64,000 nt of DNA. Origin: Actinostola sp. cb2023. Its lineage: Eukaryota > Cnidaria > Anthozoa > Actiniaria > Actinostolidae. The stretch lies in NCBI GenBank assembly GCA_033675265.1, contig JAUJYZ010001531.1, positions 62,001-126,000 of the forward strand, in the 5' to 3' direction. The first letter of the stretch is position 1, and each line of letters opens with the position of its first letter. The translations under genes were made by a program, and so were the position numbers. This document shows, one piece after another, positions 35,907-48,518 of the stretch. The notes under the pieces are model-generated. The model did no database searches. It was not told the origin of the DNA and saw only the letters and a list, made by a program, of their open reading frames with translations.

Positions 35907-38889
35907 ACTTGCCATTGCCGATCAACAAGTTAGTTATATCGATATAGACCATCCGTAGCTAAACTAATTCATTTTCAGGATGAGCCCGGCTTAATAATTC
36001 CCACATTAGTTGAGTAAGGTTTTCTTTAAGACCATGCACGTGTCATTATTTCTGTTTAGTCAGCCGAATCTAGCGCTGCTAAGTTGGATGTTACTGTATA
36101 AATATTGAAATAATACAACAACTACAATAGACCGTTGTAATATCGACTATTCTCAACAAAATAAAATAAAATTCAGGAGGTTTTTGCCGTGTTAAGATTC
36201 ATATCAAATACAGACTGATCAGTGACTCAATTATATTAATGAAAATAACAAAACTTTACACTCGCATGCAATGACTACCGATAACTTCGCCAAAATACAT
36301 TACAGTAATAAGCAATTCCATTATAAAAACCTTGTGCCAACGATATACGAGTACAAAAATGAATGTATACAAACAAGGTCTTCACTCGCGATAATATATT
36401 CTCTATTTTCTTGGGTTGCACGTTACGTCATATATAGCCGCCATGTTGGATGACAATAACAAAGTATTCCTCATTAGCTTCTCTTGTTATTTATATCTCA
36501 AGGGATTTTGGTTGCAACCCAAGAATAGATCTATATACGTAGCTTGCTGATGGTCGCAGAGAAGGGAATGAGTAGGAGTCGAACAATGGAGCACCCTCCC
36601 CGGCTTCCATACCCTGATACGATAGCACAGGCCATGCGCATGTAAACTAGCTAAACATTGTCTATTGAACCTACATATAGATCCTTGTAAATGTATGTAA
36701 CGGACTGTAAACTAGCTAAACATTGTCTATTGAACCTACATATAGATCCTTGTAAATGTATGTAACGGACTGTAAACTAGCTAAACATTGTCTATTGAAC
36801 CTACATATAGATCCTTGTAAATGTATGTAACGGACTGTAAACTAGCTAAACATTGTCTATTGAACCTACATATAGATCCTTGTAAATGTATGTAACGGAC
36901 TGTAAACTAGCTAAACATTGTCGCTATTGAACCTACATATAGATCCTTGTAAATGTATGTAACGGACTGTAAACTAGCTAAACATTGTCTATTGAACCTA
37001 CATATAGATCCTTGTAAATGTATGTAACGGACTGTATCATAGCAAATATCAAGGGATTCATTCATTCCTATAAAGTGCTGATTGGGGCGGCATAATAGTG
37101 ACTAACAGTCTAAACTAATTATGTCTTAAAGAAAGGTTTCTCGTTACTAATTCCATGGTGTTTTATTCAAACAACAGGAAAACATCATAAAAGCCAACAC
37201 AAAAAGGCTCATCATGGTATGTCTGTATACTGAGTGTTGTAATATACACCTATTCCAAAAATCGTTGTCCCCGCCGAAAGCAACAAGCAAGAAGCTGACG
37301 ACCGCAAAGGGACTTTCTCCTTATTCATTTATTCATCCGTAGACATTTTGACAACATGCATTTTCAAATGGCCGAATAGTTCCAAATGATTGCTATTCAA
37401 CGCCCGTAGGGATAACTTCTCAAGTACCACGGATAAATTAATTAATTAGGAGATTCCCAAAGTCCTTTGCGGTCGTCAGCTTCTTGCTTTCGGCCCGGAA
37501 AACGATATTTGGAATAGACCACGTGTATTATGGTAACGTTACTTAAAGCCTGGTTTTGGCTTCTTAAAAGACTCTTTATAATTACTTTAATCACAACGAA
37601 TACACCGAATCGAAATATGGCAACCAATTTGAATAACTATTGTTCCTGACTGACCAACCTCTCATTCATGTGAAAACGCTTTTGTGTTTCCACGTGAACA
37701 CGAGGTTGGTTAGTCAAAGAACAATGGTTATTCAAATTGGTCGCCATATTTCGATTCGGTGTATGGAACCTGCAATTTAGTATCAACTAAACAAAATACA
37801 TATGAGGTTTGTTTTCTTAAAAGGTGCCTTGTTGACGAAGCCCTGTTTTCTAATAACAGTTCTCATATGTATGGTCAGGTCCACAGACGATGACGTACGG
37901 CTCAAACATCAAAAGTTTTGGAAAATTTATTCTCAAACTCATTAATAATTCATTAGCTCAATAACCAATCAGCTCTCACGATTCGAGTCAGGTGGATGTA
38001 TCTTGATACCGGAGGAAGAACTGATCAAGACACTGATCAAGACACTGAAATTATTGTATATTTACCATTATGTTACTTAGTCTACCTTTAACTTAGTAGA
38101 CTTACTACCTCTTACTTATCATGAAAAAAAATCTAGTGATAAATCATCAACCAGAGTTGAATCAGTGACCCCTCGCACATTACGCTCACTACTTATCCAT
38201 TAGACTACCTGACTGCTTGTTCGATTTTGAAGCTCTTTTTAACAAACATAATACTTGCGAGGTGACTCATTAGGCCAAGACACAAAAGCAATTATTATGT
38301 TATTTTCTCAGGAGACTCAAGAACAATTCAGATAATCATTCATTATGAATGAGTTTGAGAAGCAATATCAAAAACTCGTGCTTCGTGTTTCATCAGGGGA
38401 TTCAAAACACCTCGAACCAATAAAAGCACTCGGCCTACGGCCTCGTGCTTTCATTAGTTTCTCGGTGTTTTGAACCCCTGATAAAACACTCGCACTCGTT
38501 GTTGATATATTACTAGAACAATTTTTGTTGTTAATTGCAGAGAAAGATGAAGAACCAAAGAAAGAGAAATCGATAGAAAAGGAGGTGGAATCAATCAAAC
38601 TAGATGACAGTACGTATCTGTGTAGAATAATTGTTAAATAATGATCATTAGTACAGTTGAACCTCCGGTTGCGACCACTCTCGTAAGCGACCACCTCTCC
38701 TAAGCGACCAGTTTTCCAAAATACCAAAAGTTCAGTTCCAAGTCAAATCACTCTAGTTGGAACCTCTCGTAAGCGACCACCTCTCGTAATCGACCACAAA
38801 GCTTGACATTTTGAGTGGTCGCTTACGGGAGGTTCAACTGTATTTACCAAATCAGTGGATAGCAATTTTGGCGCGTTTTTATTAGCTCA

Positions 38890-38925
<36 letters not shown>

Positions 38926-38995
38926 GGACGAGATTCAAAATGGCGTCTCGTTTCGCTATACAGTCTCCGAATTTATTTGTTTAATAAAGTGCCAC

Positions 38996-39029
<34 letters not shown>

Positions 39030-39568
39030 GTGTCGGTGAGTAGTCGTGAATATTTACCTTGGCGCTCGAGGACTCGCGGCTCGGTAAATAATCCACCACT
39101 ACTCACCTCCACTTCGGGGAATAATTGTTCATTTATTGATGTTGATGTCTATGCCTTATGTCCCAGTATATTTGTTTTCACCAACTTTAGAATGAAAGGA
39201 ATTTTAATCTATAATAATTAACTGCAATACAAAGTTAGAACGTGACACAGACGTAAATTCGTCGAAAATGTTGTCAAGATAATAAAAAAAACATTTAAAA
39301 AGGCTATTTAGGATTCTAGACGTACAACACACACAAAACAATGAGAGACTGTCCTTGGTGCTTAATTATACCTCCCCAATCTTTAGATGAGAGTATATTC
39401 TCCGACGAGCGAGACGAAGTTGTGGTATTATTAAAAATTACATTCTAAACAAATGCCCTTTACAAGAGACGAAGAGAACAAGAGTTCGAGCAATCAACTG
39501 CCGTAGCATTCTCTACAACGGCTTTGACGGTCATGTTCCAGAACATCCTAAGACACCGACGGTGGCAG

Positions 39569-39646
<78 letters not shown>

Positions 39647-40461
39647 AGCACACAATCATATAACATCCTCGTAATCATCATCTTCCTCATTATCATCATC
39701 AATATTGCAAGCTGTTGATATTGTTGTTTTATCTTTATTATAGCTGATGCCGCTGCTGCTGCTGCTGCTGGTGCTTCAGAAAGTGGTACGTGTTTGCTAT
39801 TACTGCATGGTCGATGGGAATTATGTTTAAGCGATATTTGTATTCTCACTCTCTTCTCAGTGCAAATATGATTTAGTTTAACCAATGCGGTTTAAAACCT
39901 CCACTGAATCATATTTTGTTTCTCTATTCAGGATCAGGATCAGGAGCTGGATCAGGTAAAACTCCGCCCACAAATGACATTTTGGATGCAACTTTTGAGA
40001 TTAACGTATTATTTTGTTTTTTGTTTTTAGGAGAAGGTGCGCCTCCGCCAATTGAAGTTGGTGCACCAAAACCTCAGCCACGCATATGCCCCGCCCCTTG
40101 TCCACAAGTGTGTGCTCCACAATGCATGGAGAACTGTTGTAGTCCTCCTCCAGTAGGACCAGTATATGGACAGCAACAACCCCAAGTCCCTCCCCCACCA
40201 ATGAATCCATGTCAGCCAAGCTGTGCCCCTGATTATTCTCAAACCTGCTGTCAGTCTGCTCCAGTACCCGCTCCAGTACCCGCTCCAATACCACCTCCTA
40301 TGCCAGTACCTGCACCTATGCCAGTACCTGCGCCTATGCCTATGCCCATGCCAATGCCCGTCCCCATACCTGCCCCTATGCCATGCGGTCCCGTAATGAC
40401 CCCTGGATGTCGACGACACAAGAAATTACATAAAAAACACGCCAAGAAGGCTCACCACTAA
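34892..40461 (+). CDS. Gene 6, isoform A: secreted two-CRD protein with PVPAP/MP repeats
   Basis: Exons 34892-34970, 37178-37216, 38541-38609, 39744-39785, 39932-39955 and 40031-40461, all joined in phase 1, give 227 residues. A signal peptide (about 1-22) and Lys-Arg are followed by short exons: His/Lys-rich, Glu/Lys-rich, a poly-Ala run, and Gly/Ser. The terminal exon carries a perfect CRD at 104-121, a shortened CRD-like motif at 145-158 (C-x3-C-x7-CC), a run of Pro-Val-Pro-Ala-Pro and Met-Pro repeats (about 160-202), two more Cys and a basic His/Lys tail. There is no collagen. The acceptor ATATCAG lies four bases before the ATG, and a likely leader exon ends at 34750. AATAAA at 40805 ends this isoform. 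It is probably a nematocyst capsule structural protein crosslinked through its CRDs. Confidence 0.82.
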
Positions 40462-41557
40462 ATACAAGATAGCATAGTTAAATCCATTACTATTAGTCCA
40501 ACACAGCGATGCAAGCAATGTATTTGGTCAATTGTTCGATTAAGTTATTGCTTTATACTGTATTATTGCTCTAAAGAAGTCGAAAAATATGCTGAAGCTA
40601 GTCGATTAAGATGATGATTTGATACGATGATTTTAATAAGATAATTTAATAAGATAATTTTAATACGATAATTTTTAATGAGATGATTTAATAAGTAAAT
40701 TTCAAGTGTGATAATAATTTGGAATATGATTTTTGATATGATTTTGATATGATTTTGATATGTCCCAATTGTGTAATTTATGTACGATAATTGATAGAGA
40801 ATGAAATAAATTTCATCAGCTGATGATATCGACAGGGTAACGGGTTTTGAATGTGTTGCTCTTCCCATCCCTACAAGGCTTCCCATCTCTCCCTCCAAGT
40901 ATGCATCTCTGACGAAAAGCTTTTCTCAGAAAGAAAAGACATATGAACTTATGAAATTGGCAGAGATTTGGTCTAAAGATGGGAAACCTTACTTCCCTGA
41001 CCTGTTAAGAGCAATGTCAGAAATGCATACTAACACTTTCTTTTCTTGTTGTTTCCCCAGGAACTATGCCTGCATGTGCTCCAACGTGCGTTAATCCCAT
41101 GATGATCCCTCATCCTTTAACCCATCTTTTGGGAGGATACCCACATCCAGGTCCTCCAGCGGCAATAAACCCCTACCCAATGCCTAGAATGTGCCCAGCC
41201 CCTTGTCCAGCGGCATGTGCTCCAGCATGCTCTGATGTCTGTTGCACAGGAGTCCCTCCCATTCAGCCACAACTCCCACTCCCACTCCCACTCCCATTCC
41301 CACCTCCAGCCACGCAGTGTGCTCCATCATGTGCTCCCACGTACGATCCTAGCTGCTGTGGTACTCAGATTCCAGGACCCGTTTATGCATCACCACCACA
41401 AATAATGCCTGTACAGATGCCAGCCAGCCCTCCCTGTAGTATTCAATGTCAGCCAGGCAGCCCTATGTGCTCTACACCTGTAGCTGCCCCTGCATGTTCA
41501 TTCCAGTGCTGCAGACGAAGTTACAAGAAAAAGTCTTCAATTAGTAAAACTCATTAA
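34892..41557 (+). CDS. Gene 6, isoform B: alternative terminal exon with a second CRD set
   Basis: The first five exons of isoform A can splice to exon 41061-41557 (acceptor TTTCCCCAG, phase 1, first residues Gly-Thr), giving 249 residues. This exon has a CxxxC pair (90, 94), a perfect CRD at 129-146, the same shortened CRD-like motif at 171-184 (C-x3-C-x7-CC), a Pro/Leu linker, a further six-Cys region ending in CC (210-235), and a basic tail. The order and spacing match the isoform A terminal exon, so it arose by exon duplication. No signal-peptide exon is visible between 40462 and 41060, so sharing the upstream exons by alternative splicing is the simplest reading. AATAAA is at 42010. It could instead be an orphan exon. 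Confidence 0.65.
36642..37036. repeat. 65-bp tandem repeat in gene 6 intron 1
   Basis: Six near-identical 65-bp units, each containing ACTGTAAACTAGCTAAACAT and CCTTGTAAATGTATGTAACG. One copy has a three-base insertion (GTCGCTATT). Confidence 0.95.
37251..37515. mobile_element. Inverted-repeat element, gene 6 intron 2
   Basis: The arm TATTCCAAAAATCGTTGTCC...GACGACCGCAAAGGGACTT is mirrored, imperfectly, by AAAGTCCTTTGCGGTCGTCA...ACGATATTTGGAATA. Each arm is about 65 bp. No ORF. Confidence 0.75.
37600..37763. mobile_element. Palindromic element, gene 6 intron 2
   Basis: ATACACCGAATCGAAATATGG at the left is mirrored by CCATATTTCGATTCGGTGTAT at the right. The stems extend inward through AATTTGAATAAC/GTTATTCAAATT and CCAACCTC/GAGGTTGG. 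A short foldback element. Confidence 0.75.
38651..38841. mobile_element. Foldback element with ACAGTTGAACCTCC ends, gene 6 intron 3
   Basis: Left ACAGTTGAACCTCCGG and right GGGAGGTTCAACTGT are inverted, with internal repeats of CTCGTAAGCGACCACC. A similar hairpin with AAAACTCGTGC ends lies nearby at about 38364-38505, crossing the intron 2 side. Confidence 0.7.
39570..39642. repeat. GA dinucleotide microsatellite
   Basis: About 36 consecutive GA units in gene 6 intron 3. Confidence 0.95.
40805..40810 (+). terminator. Poly(A) signal, gene 6 isoform A
   Basis: AATAAA 344 bases after the isoform A stop and upstream of the isoform B exon. Its use would exclude isoform B. Confidence 0.5.
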
Positions 41558-42009
41558 ATGCATGTTTTGATATGAATGAAATAGAGACCGTGGATCCAAT
41601 CATCTATCATGGACATTTCAATGATTTGCCTGGTGATTAATATTTATTATTCGTGCAGATTTTCAAAACCATAGTATCATTTTTAGTTCCATGTTAGTTC
41701 TGTAGATAGGACAGTATTTATTATAGTCTATATCTAGAGCTGCTTGTCAATGTCCCGTCATTGTTTACGTTTTAGTAGACTGGATATTATAGCGGGGTTG
41801 ATCAGTTTTCATAGATTCTTTGCCAAGTCTGTTAAGTTTCATACATTGTGAAAATGAGCCAAATATCAGTGGTAGAGGCAGTAGAGGTGAGAATATGTGT
41901 GTTGACTTAAAGCAATTAGATTTCATCAATACTGTTTGTGATGTGTTTATTGTATCATTTATACATCTACAAATTAACAAATCATCTGCGTCACTCAAAC
42001 TGAAAAAGG

Positions 42010-42015
42010 AATAAA
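42010..42015 (+). terminator. Poly(A) signal, gene 6 isoform B
   Basis: AATAAA about 450 bases after the isoform B stop. Confidence 0.4.
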
Positions 42016-42296
42016 ACTACTTGCTGAATAATATCGTCTTGTACATCTTACTGATCATGTGGCAAAACATTTTCAATTTGAACATTTTTTTTGAATATGA
42101 TATTAAGACACTCGACAATTAAATGAATGGAGCTGTTCGAGAGATACATACACTATACAAAGAATCGGTGACTCAGTTGAGGGACTCATAAAATGAGGCG
42201 TTGAAAGTTCAAATGTCGTCCGGCGTCCCTTGCAGAAATAAATTATTATTATTATTAAATAACTCACATGCAATTAATAACTGGAAATATATGATT

Positions 42297-42314
42297 TATT
42301 ATTATTATTATATA

Positions 42315-42361
<47 letters not shown>
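42297..42361. repeat. ATT microsatellite
   Basis: About 20 ATT units, once broken by TATATATT. It lies in the gene 6 to gene 7 spacer, where no other gene is seen. Confidence 0.9.
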
Positions 42362-42362
<1 letters not shown>

Positions 42363-42574
42363 TGCGTCAATTTGACAGAAAAAATAGGTAATTGTTTTGA
42401 AGGTTTGATATTATTTTGATCGAAAAACGTATATCAGTATGTTGCAGTATTATTACTGTCAACCATTGACAAGTAAATTTACCGAAACAGGAATTAAAAA
42501 TAGGCATATCAGTTTATAAGGCTTTTAGTTTGATCACTTTTGAAGGCTTTGATTCGACTAAGGAGTTATTTTTT

Positions 42575-43066
42575 GAACGATAAAAGCAGGGTAGCTATCA
42601 GCTATATTTTTGCAACGATAAAGATAGGGCTAGCTTGTAGCTATATTTATAACCATTAAAACAAGTATATATTTTTAGGCAACGAAAAGAGAGCAGGGCT
42701 AGCTTTAGCTATATTTTATAGCAACGATAAAAGCAGGGCTAGCTTGTAGCTATATTTTTATAAGGCTTTTAGTTGGATCACTCTCTCAAGCTCTCACGAA
42801 TGAAACTTGTAGCTATATTTTATAGCAACGATAGCAGGGCTAGCTTGTTGATTTTATAGGCAACGATAAAGAGCAGGGCTAGCTTGTAGCTATATTTTAT
42901 AGGCAACGATAAAGAGCAGGGCTAGCTTGTAGCTATATTTTATAGGCAACGATAAAGAGCAGGGCTAGCTTGTAGCTATATTTTATAGGCAACGATAAAG
43001 AGCAGGGCTAGCTTGTAGCTATATTTTATAGGCAACGATAAAGAGCAGGGCTAGCTTGTAGCTATA
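42575..43066. repeat. 43-bp minisatellite upstream of gene 7
   Basis: Diverged copies from 42575 give way to five almost perfect 43-bp units at about 42850-43066, each containing GGCAACGATAAAGAGCAGGG and CTAGCTTGTAGCTATATTTT. Confidence 0.92.
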
Positions 43067-43632
43067 TGTTGTCTCATTCATGTCCAACTTCGTAATTCCA
43101 TAACATCATTGGCAATATTAGAAGATTAAGAATACCGCAGAGTTTATCTTCGGCGCTTACTGAGCCGTATCACATAATTCTGCGCCAAGAACTATTGAGA
43201 AACTATGGGGAAGATACAACGATATACAACGATATACCACGATATATGATACGAGACTGAAATATCACAAACCGAACCGAAATGTTTTCTCTTGTGAAAT
43301 CCAGTTATATAATTATCGTAAGCTTTTCAATAATTTAGTCACACACCCATGCTAACCTGCATTGACTGAACACATGACAATATAGGACAGCGAAGGAATA
43401 CGATTGGTTAAGATATACGAACGAATGAACAGGTCAAGCTATCACGGGGAAAGTCATTAATAATTAAAACCTCTTGGTAAATCTCCACAAGAACAAAATT
43501 ATTGTAAAGATTTTAACAACAACTCGAAAAAAATTTATGGAAACTTAGTTTTTTTTTTCTGAAAACGAGAAGGGACTAATACTACAATTTTATAGGCACC
43601 AAGGTGAACGTTTTCTTTATATAGACATAATC

Positions 43633-46600
43633 ATGAATCGATATATCGTTTTATTGGCTGCTGTTGTAGTGGTGGTAAACGGCGTACCGATCGAAAAGAC
43701 TTTCGAAGGAACTACACCAGGTATTTCAAGTTAGTCTATATAGTATAATGTACTATTATCACATATTGAAGCGTGACATTCCAACGAGCATGGAATCGAT
43801 CAAAGAACTCATTGAATAGCAAAGAAATCACTTAGAAATCAATGAATCCCTTTTACTTGTAACCAGTGAAGTATATAACATAAGACTGCCTGAAACCCTG
43901 AACTAAGGGACGGTGTTTAACAATAAGAAATTATGTCTTCTATTAAAACATTCTTAAACTGAAAGGAACGTTTGATCGGAGTTAGTTTGCTCTGTCATTG
44001 ACGATAAGACCAACTGATGTTTTGATGAAGATGGTGAAGTCATCATTGCAGGCAGATTTCTTCCTTTGCAGACTGAAAAAGCGTCTTTGAAATTGATTTC
44101 CCTTTTCTAATGGAAACCATTTCACATTATATTCAAATGTCCATTCTCAACACAAAAGTGATCATTCTGATTCAGTTGGAATTATTGCCAAAGAAATAAA
44201 AGCTTTACTAAGGAAAACTTTCACAATCTCTTGATCATAAAGAACAAAAATACTTTATTTTTCGAGGTATCGTTTTGACGCTTGCAAACTACACTTGTTT
44301 TGCATTTCATGCTCACAAACGACGTGAGGTGCATTCTTTGACAGCGATTGTGGGATTTTGGGAACACCTTACACTTGAAATATCACTGACACTCTTCGAG
44401 TGCCCATTCTCATCCAACATGACAAATACGACAGTTTCCTGTCAAAATTTACGCCTTCATTCTTGTTCTTTCAAGGAACCAGTCGGGACAGCATTGATAA
44501 CACTTTGGCTGATGCAGAACAAAACGCAGGAAAAGCGGTCCTAAAGTTACTGGATGCAAAAATAGGTGAGTTATACTTGTACAATAAACGTGTAAAGTCT
44601 GTAAACGACGTGAGAGTGTGTCAATAACTGAATGCACGACCAAAAGAGTCTGAAAGCTAGACCATCATTCACCGTTCGTACAGTCCTTAGCGTAGAAGAG
44701 AACCTTATAGATACTGGACTAACAAGGAAAGGCTTTGCTTAATAGAATAAATTGTAGATTCGTCGAGTTACGTTTATCAGTAAATATATGACATTGTTTT
44801 AAAAGGACGCAAAGTTCAAGATGCTGCTAAAGAAGTAACAGACTTTCTTACATCAGCAATTGGTAAGACACATTTATACCGTATTCACGTCCATGTCACT
44901 TCCTTACATCAGCCATGATATGTCCATGTATACCACTTCCTTATGTCCATCATTATTATTGGTAAGACACATTTATACCGTACTTCCTTCATCAGCTTAT
45001 GTCCATTTATATATTCACTTATGTCCATGATATGTCCATGTCCACTTCCTTACATCAGCAATTGGTAAGACACATTTATACCGTATTCACTTATGTCCAT
45101 GATATGTCCATGTCCACTTCCTTACATCAGCAATTGGTAAGTGTAAGACACATTTATACCGTATTCACTTATGTCCATGATATGTCCATGTCCACTTCCT
45201 TACATCAGCAATTGGTAAGAGTGTAAGACACATTTATACCGTATTCACTTATGTCCATGATATGTCCATGTCCACTTCCTTACATCAGCATGTCCATGAT
45301 ATTGGTAGCAATTGGTAAGTGTACAGACACATTTATACTGTATTCACTTATGTCCATGATATGTCCATGTCCATTTATACCGTATTCACTTATGTCCATG
45401 ATATGTCCATGTCCACTTCCTTACATCAGCAATTGGTAAGTGTAAGACACATTTATACCGTATTCACTTATGTCCATGATATGTCCATGTCCACTTCCTT
45501 ACATCAGCAATTGGTAAGTGTAAGACACATTTATACTGTATTCACTTATGTCCATGATATTCACTGAGTGAATCATTAAGGTATTGGAAATAAAAGTGAT
45601 ATCAAGCGATCTGAGTTTTTATTGACTTGTTTTAGGTCATCATGCAACATCAAGAACTAACAAGCTGCGTAAAGACAAGCAACAGGGTAATGACAAAAAA
45701 TAACTATTCTGGACAATTTGTTGCAATTTTATTTCTTATTTTGAAATGTTTTGTTCAACAGAAATGTCTCTGTTACATTTGGGTGCAATCACTACTATCA
45801 AGAATGATGTGAAGAAACATGATCTAGACGAACCACATCTGAAGAAGAAAAAGGACGGATCTTTTCTGGTTCACTTTAAAATTCCTTACATCGTGACACC
45901 AATAAAGAAGAAGAAACATCATCATCATCATCACCATCATAAACATCATCATAAACACCATCATCATCCTCATCATCGTTATTACCACCACAAGCATAAG
46001 CCGGCGTATGATAAACCTCCACCAGTTGAGATCCATCGAAAACCTTACCATTCACAAGGTAAATATGTTCTACTTTTATAACTGGTCTGGCATAAAACAA
46101 AAATGGATTTAACAAATAAAATCCAATTTATTTTCAGCGCTTTCTCCATACCAACATCCTGGTACTGCAGCCCCTAGGCCTTACACGCACACCCAAGGTT
46201 ACGGCCAAGATTACACATCATATGCAACTCAGGCACCAGGTGGGTTCTCACCCTGTCAAGGAATGTGCACAGCTCCATGTACCCCACAGTGTACACCAGC
46301 CTCTGACTGCTGTTGCTGCCCTGATCCAAACGCTGCCATCCAACCAGCAGCTGTACCGGTATCAATACCTCCACTACCAGTTATGGCTCCACCCATGCCC
46401 CCACCAAATGTTAATCAACCTGCTCTGACGCCTGGTCAATTTAATGCGCTTCCACTTCTTCCAGGATCATGTTTACCTAGCTGTAAGCGTCATTGTATCG
46501 CTAAGTGTCCACGTGAGTGTTGTGGTGTAGAACTTAAACGGGACACAGTGGAGAAGCCAAGCGAAACCAAGGAAGACAAACCAGAGAAAAAAGAGACAAA

Positions 46601-46796
46601 GCAAGAAAGTGAGCCGGAGAAAAAGCAAACAGAAGACGATAAGAAACCAGAGCCCGAACAAGTCGAGAAGAAGGAGGATCAACAGACTCAGCCCGAACAA
46701 GTCGAGAAGAAGGAGGATCAACAGACTCAGACTTCTGAGGATCAACGTGAAGAGGGCTCCGCAAATGAAGCTACCGACGACGATGATGTAGAGTAG
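43633..46796 (+). CDS. Gene 7: secreted CRD protein with His-rich segment and acidic tail
   Basis: Exons 43633-43720, 44476-44565, 44806-44862, 45636-45686, 45762-46058 and 46138-46796 (all phase 1) give 413 residues. After a signal peptide (about 1-18) come two small exons predicted to be helical (30-79), a basic exon, and an exon with a Lys/His tract (148-172, mostly His). The last exon has a variant CRD at 234-255 (the last loop is five residues and closes in four Cys), a Pro-rich linker, a perfect CRD at 306-323, and a 90-residue Glu/Lys/Gln/Asp tail with a duplicated 13-residue motif ending in Asp-Asp-Asp-Asp-Val-Glu. There is no collagen. It is probably a nematocyst structural or matrix protein. 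The His tract suggests metal or pH-dependent binding, which is inference. Intron 3 holds a minisatellite grown from the exon 3 donor. Confidence 0.82.
44885..45562. repeat. Minisatellite built from the gene 7 exon 3 splice donor
   Basis: Units of about 85-95 bp contain CTTCCTTACATCAGCAATTG followed by GTAAG, then ACACATTTATACCGTATTCA and CTTATGTCCATGATATGTCC. The first part copies the real exon end at 44843-44867 (TTTCTTACATCAGCAATTG|GTAAG). At least six further copies of the donor sequence follow in intron 3. Confidence 0.9.
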
Positions 46797-48518
46797 TAGA
46801 AAGAAATCGTACAATTTACACAGAAGACGTTTGTAACGCTTTCGAAAATTTCTGAAAATGATATCGTCAGTCCTAGCTTCTCAGAGTTCATTAATTATCC
46901 TGAAGCATTATTGAGGGTGTAATGCTTGTACAACATGAATGAAACACTGTAAATATAGTTCATTTCAGAGTTCATCATCAGCTTAGATATTATCAACAGA
47001 CTCTTCTTTCTTGCTAAGCAAGTGAAAACTTTAAAATCTATCGCCAAACTGATGTGGATCCCGGACTTCATTTGGCGCTTACTAATAGGAAACTGACATT
47101 TTTCAGCTTTACTATTAGCCGCTATTATGACTGATCGTTGAGCCTATATATACTATATATATATTACTATACTATTAGCAACTATTATGACTGATCGTTG
47201 AGCCTGTATACTATATCCCATGGGGGAGTTCCCACAGTATGATATTTAGATTTAGATGTAGAAATGTAAACGTGTCATTTTTTAATTAAAAAGCATTAAC
47301 TCCTTCAAAAGATGTTATAACTTTTATTGACTTTTTATGAATCATAACTATGTAGTATATGCTCGATCATATCCTAATGATACCGATGGCAAAAAAGAAT
47401 TCAAAAGAGAGAGCTAAGTGTATCATTGACAAGAACAACACCGCATATTTGTCAGAATAGAGCAGATTTCGTATGACTGCGAATGAATCCATGCTGTGCC
47501 GTGACACTGAGTGCCATGGGGTTTCGCAGTCATATGAAAACTGCTCCCATTGAGTCGTCGAGAGACGCCGGTGCAATCCTGGAAAACTACAACCGATCAT
47601 TGTGGTATCATTGTGGTAATAACGCCGGTTTGGCGTGGACATTTGTTGACTGCGTATCGACTAGTAGAGCCACTCTGCAGTTCAAATCCAGAAATCTTGA
47701 AAGACTGACTCGCACAAAAAAAGAAGCGTCTTGCATCAAAGATTTTGACATGAAAATCAAACACATCAATAACAACTAATCAACATTTATTTCTACAGAA
47801 ATCATAGAATGTAATAACGAATTCTTACAAAGTAACCCAAGCATTCAAAAGACGACGGAATCAACTGCAAACCGCGTGTTTCGATTGGTGGATCACTGAC
47901 GCGATTATCACAACAAACAGGTATTGAAAAACATGTGCAAATTCCCCTACTTTTGCAACAATAATCTCGAAAGTTGCTTTAGAAAAATCCCTTTTTTAAG
48001 AAAAAACGTTTTCAGGCGTTTCATAGTCGAAGTAAAAACTGCTTTTGCATTTACACCTTGTCACTAACCGCAGAATAAGTAAAGAAATGTTTGGAAGTTT
48101 GAAAGCTCGGTTTAAATACAGACCTCTTTTAACACGTGGAAGAGACAGATTAACTGACCCATAACGTCCGATCACCAGGATATGTAATGTATAGCTTCTC
48201 TAAACTGGAAACCTAATTTAGACCTGAGCTCTGTCCAATCGTTGCTTCCGCCTGGATGACTTTTGACTGGTGACTAAACACCGTTAGCTTCAGTGAATAT
48301 CCAACTTGTTACTGTTGTACGCATCACTTAACTGCAGTGCTTGTGGTCAATTGAGACAATTTTTCTGAGGAAAAACATCTTTTGTTGTGAGAAAAATATC
48401 CTTTAGGAGATTGGCTACAGAAATTTCCTGAAATCAATCGTTAGTGCTATGAGCATCTGAAGAGAAAAATCAGGAAATTGTGATTGTTTTATAGTATTTT
48501 TTTCAAGCTGTAAACGCA
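46797..48518. other. Intergenic region between genes 7 and 8
   Basis: Contains the gene 7 3' UTR (ATTAAA near 47285). A 98-codon + strand frame at 47483-47779 has no recognised domain and I do not call it. A possible gene 8 leader exon ends at 47920 (CAACAAACAG|GTATTG). The acceptor TTTTTTTCAAG ends 11 bases before the gene 8 ATG. Confidence 0.45.

Noticed and set aside
39566..39642. Arg/Glu or Ser/Leu repeat peptides over the GA tract
   Set aside because: Dinucleotide microsatellite in an intron; the flanking exons of gene 6 splice around it in frame.
47483..47779. 98-residue + strand frame between genes 7 and 8
   Set aside because: Its composition is not distinctive, it has no signal peptide or domain, and it falls where the gene 8 leader should lie.
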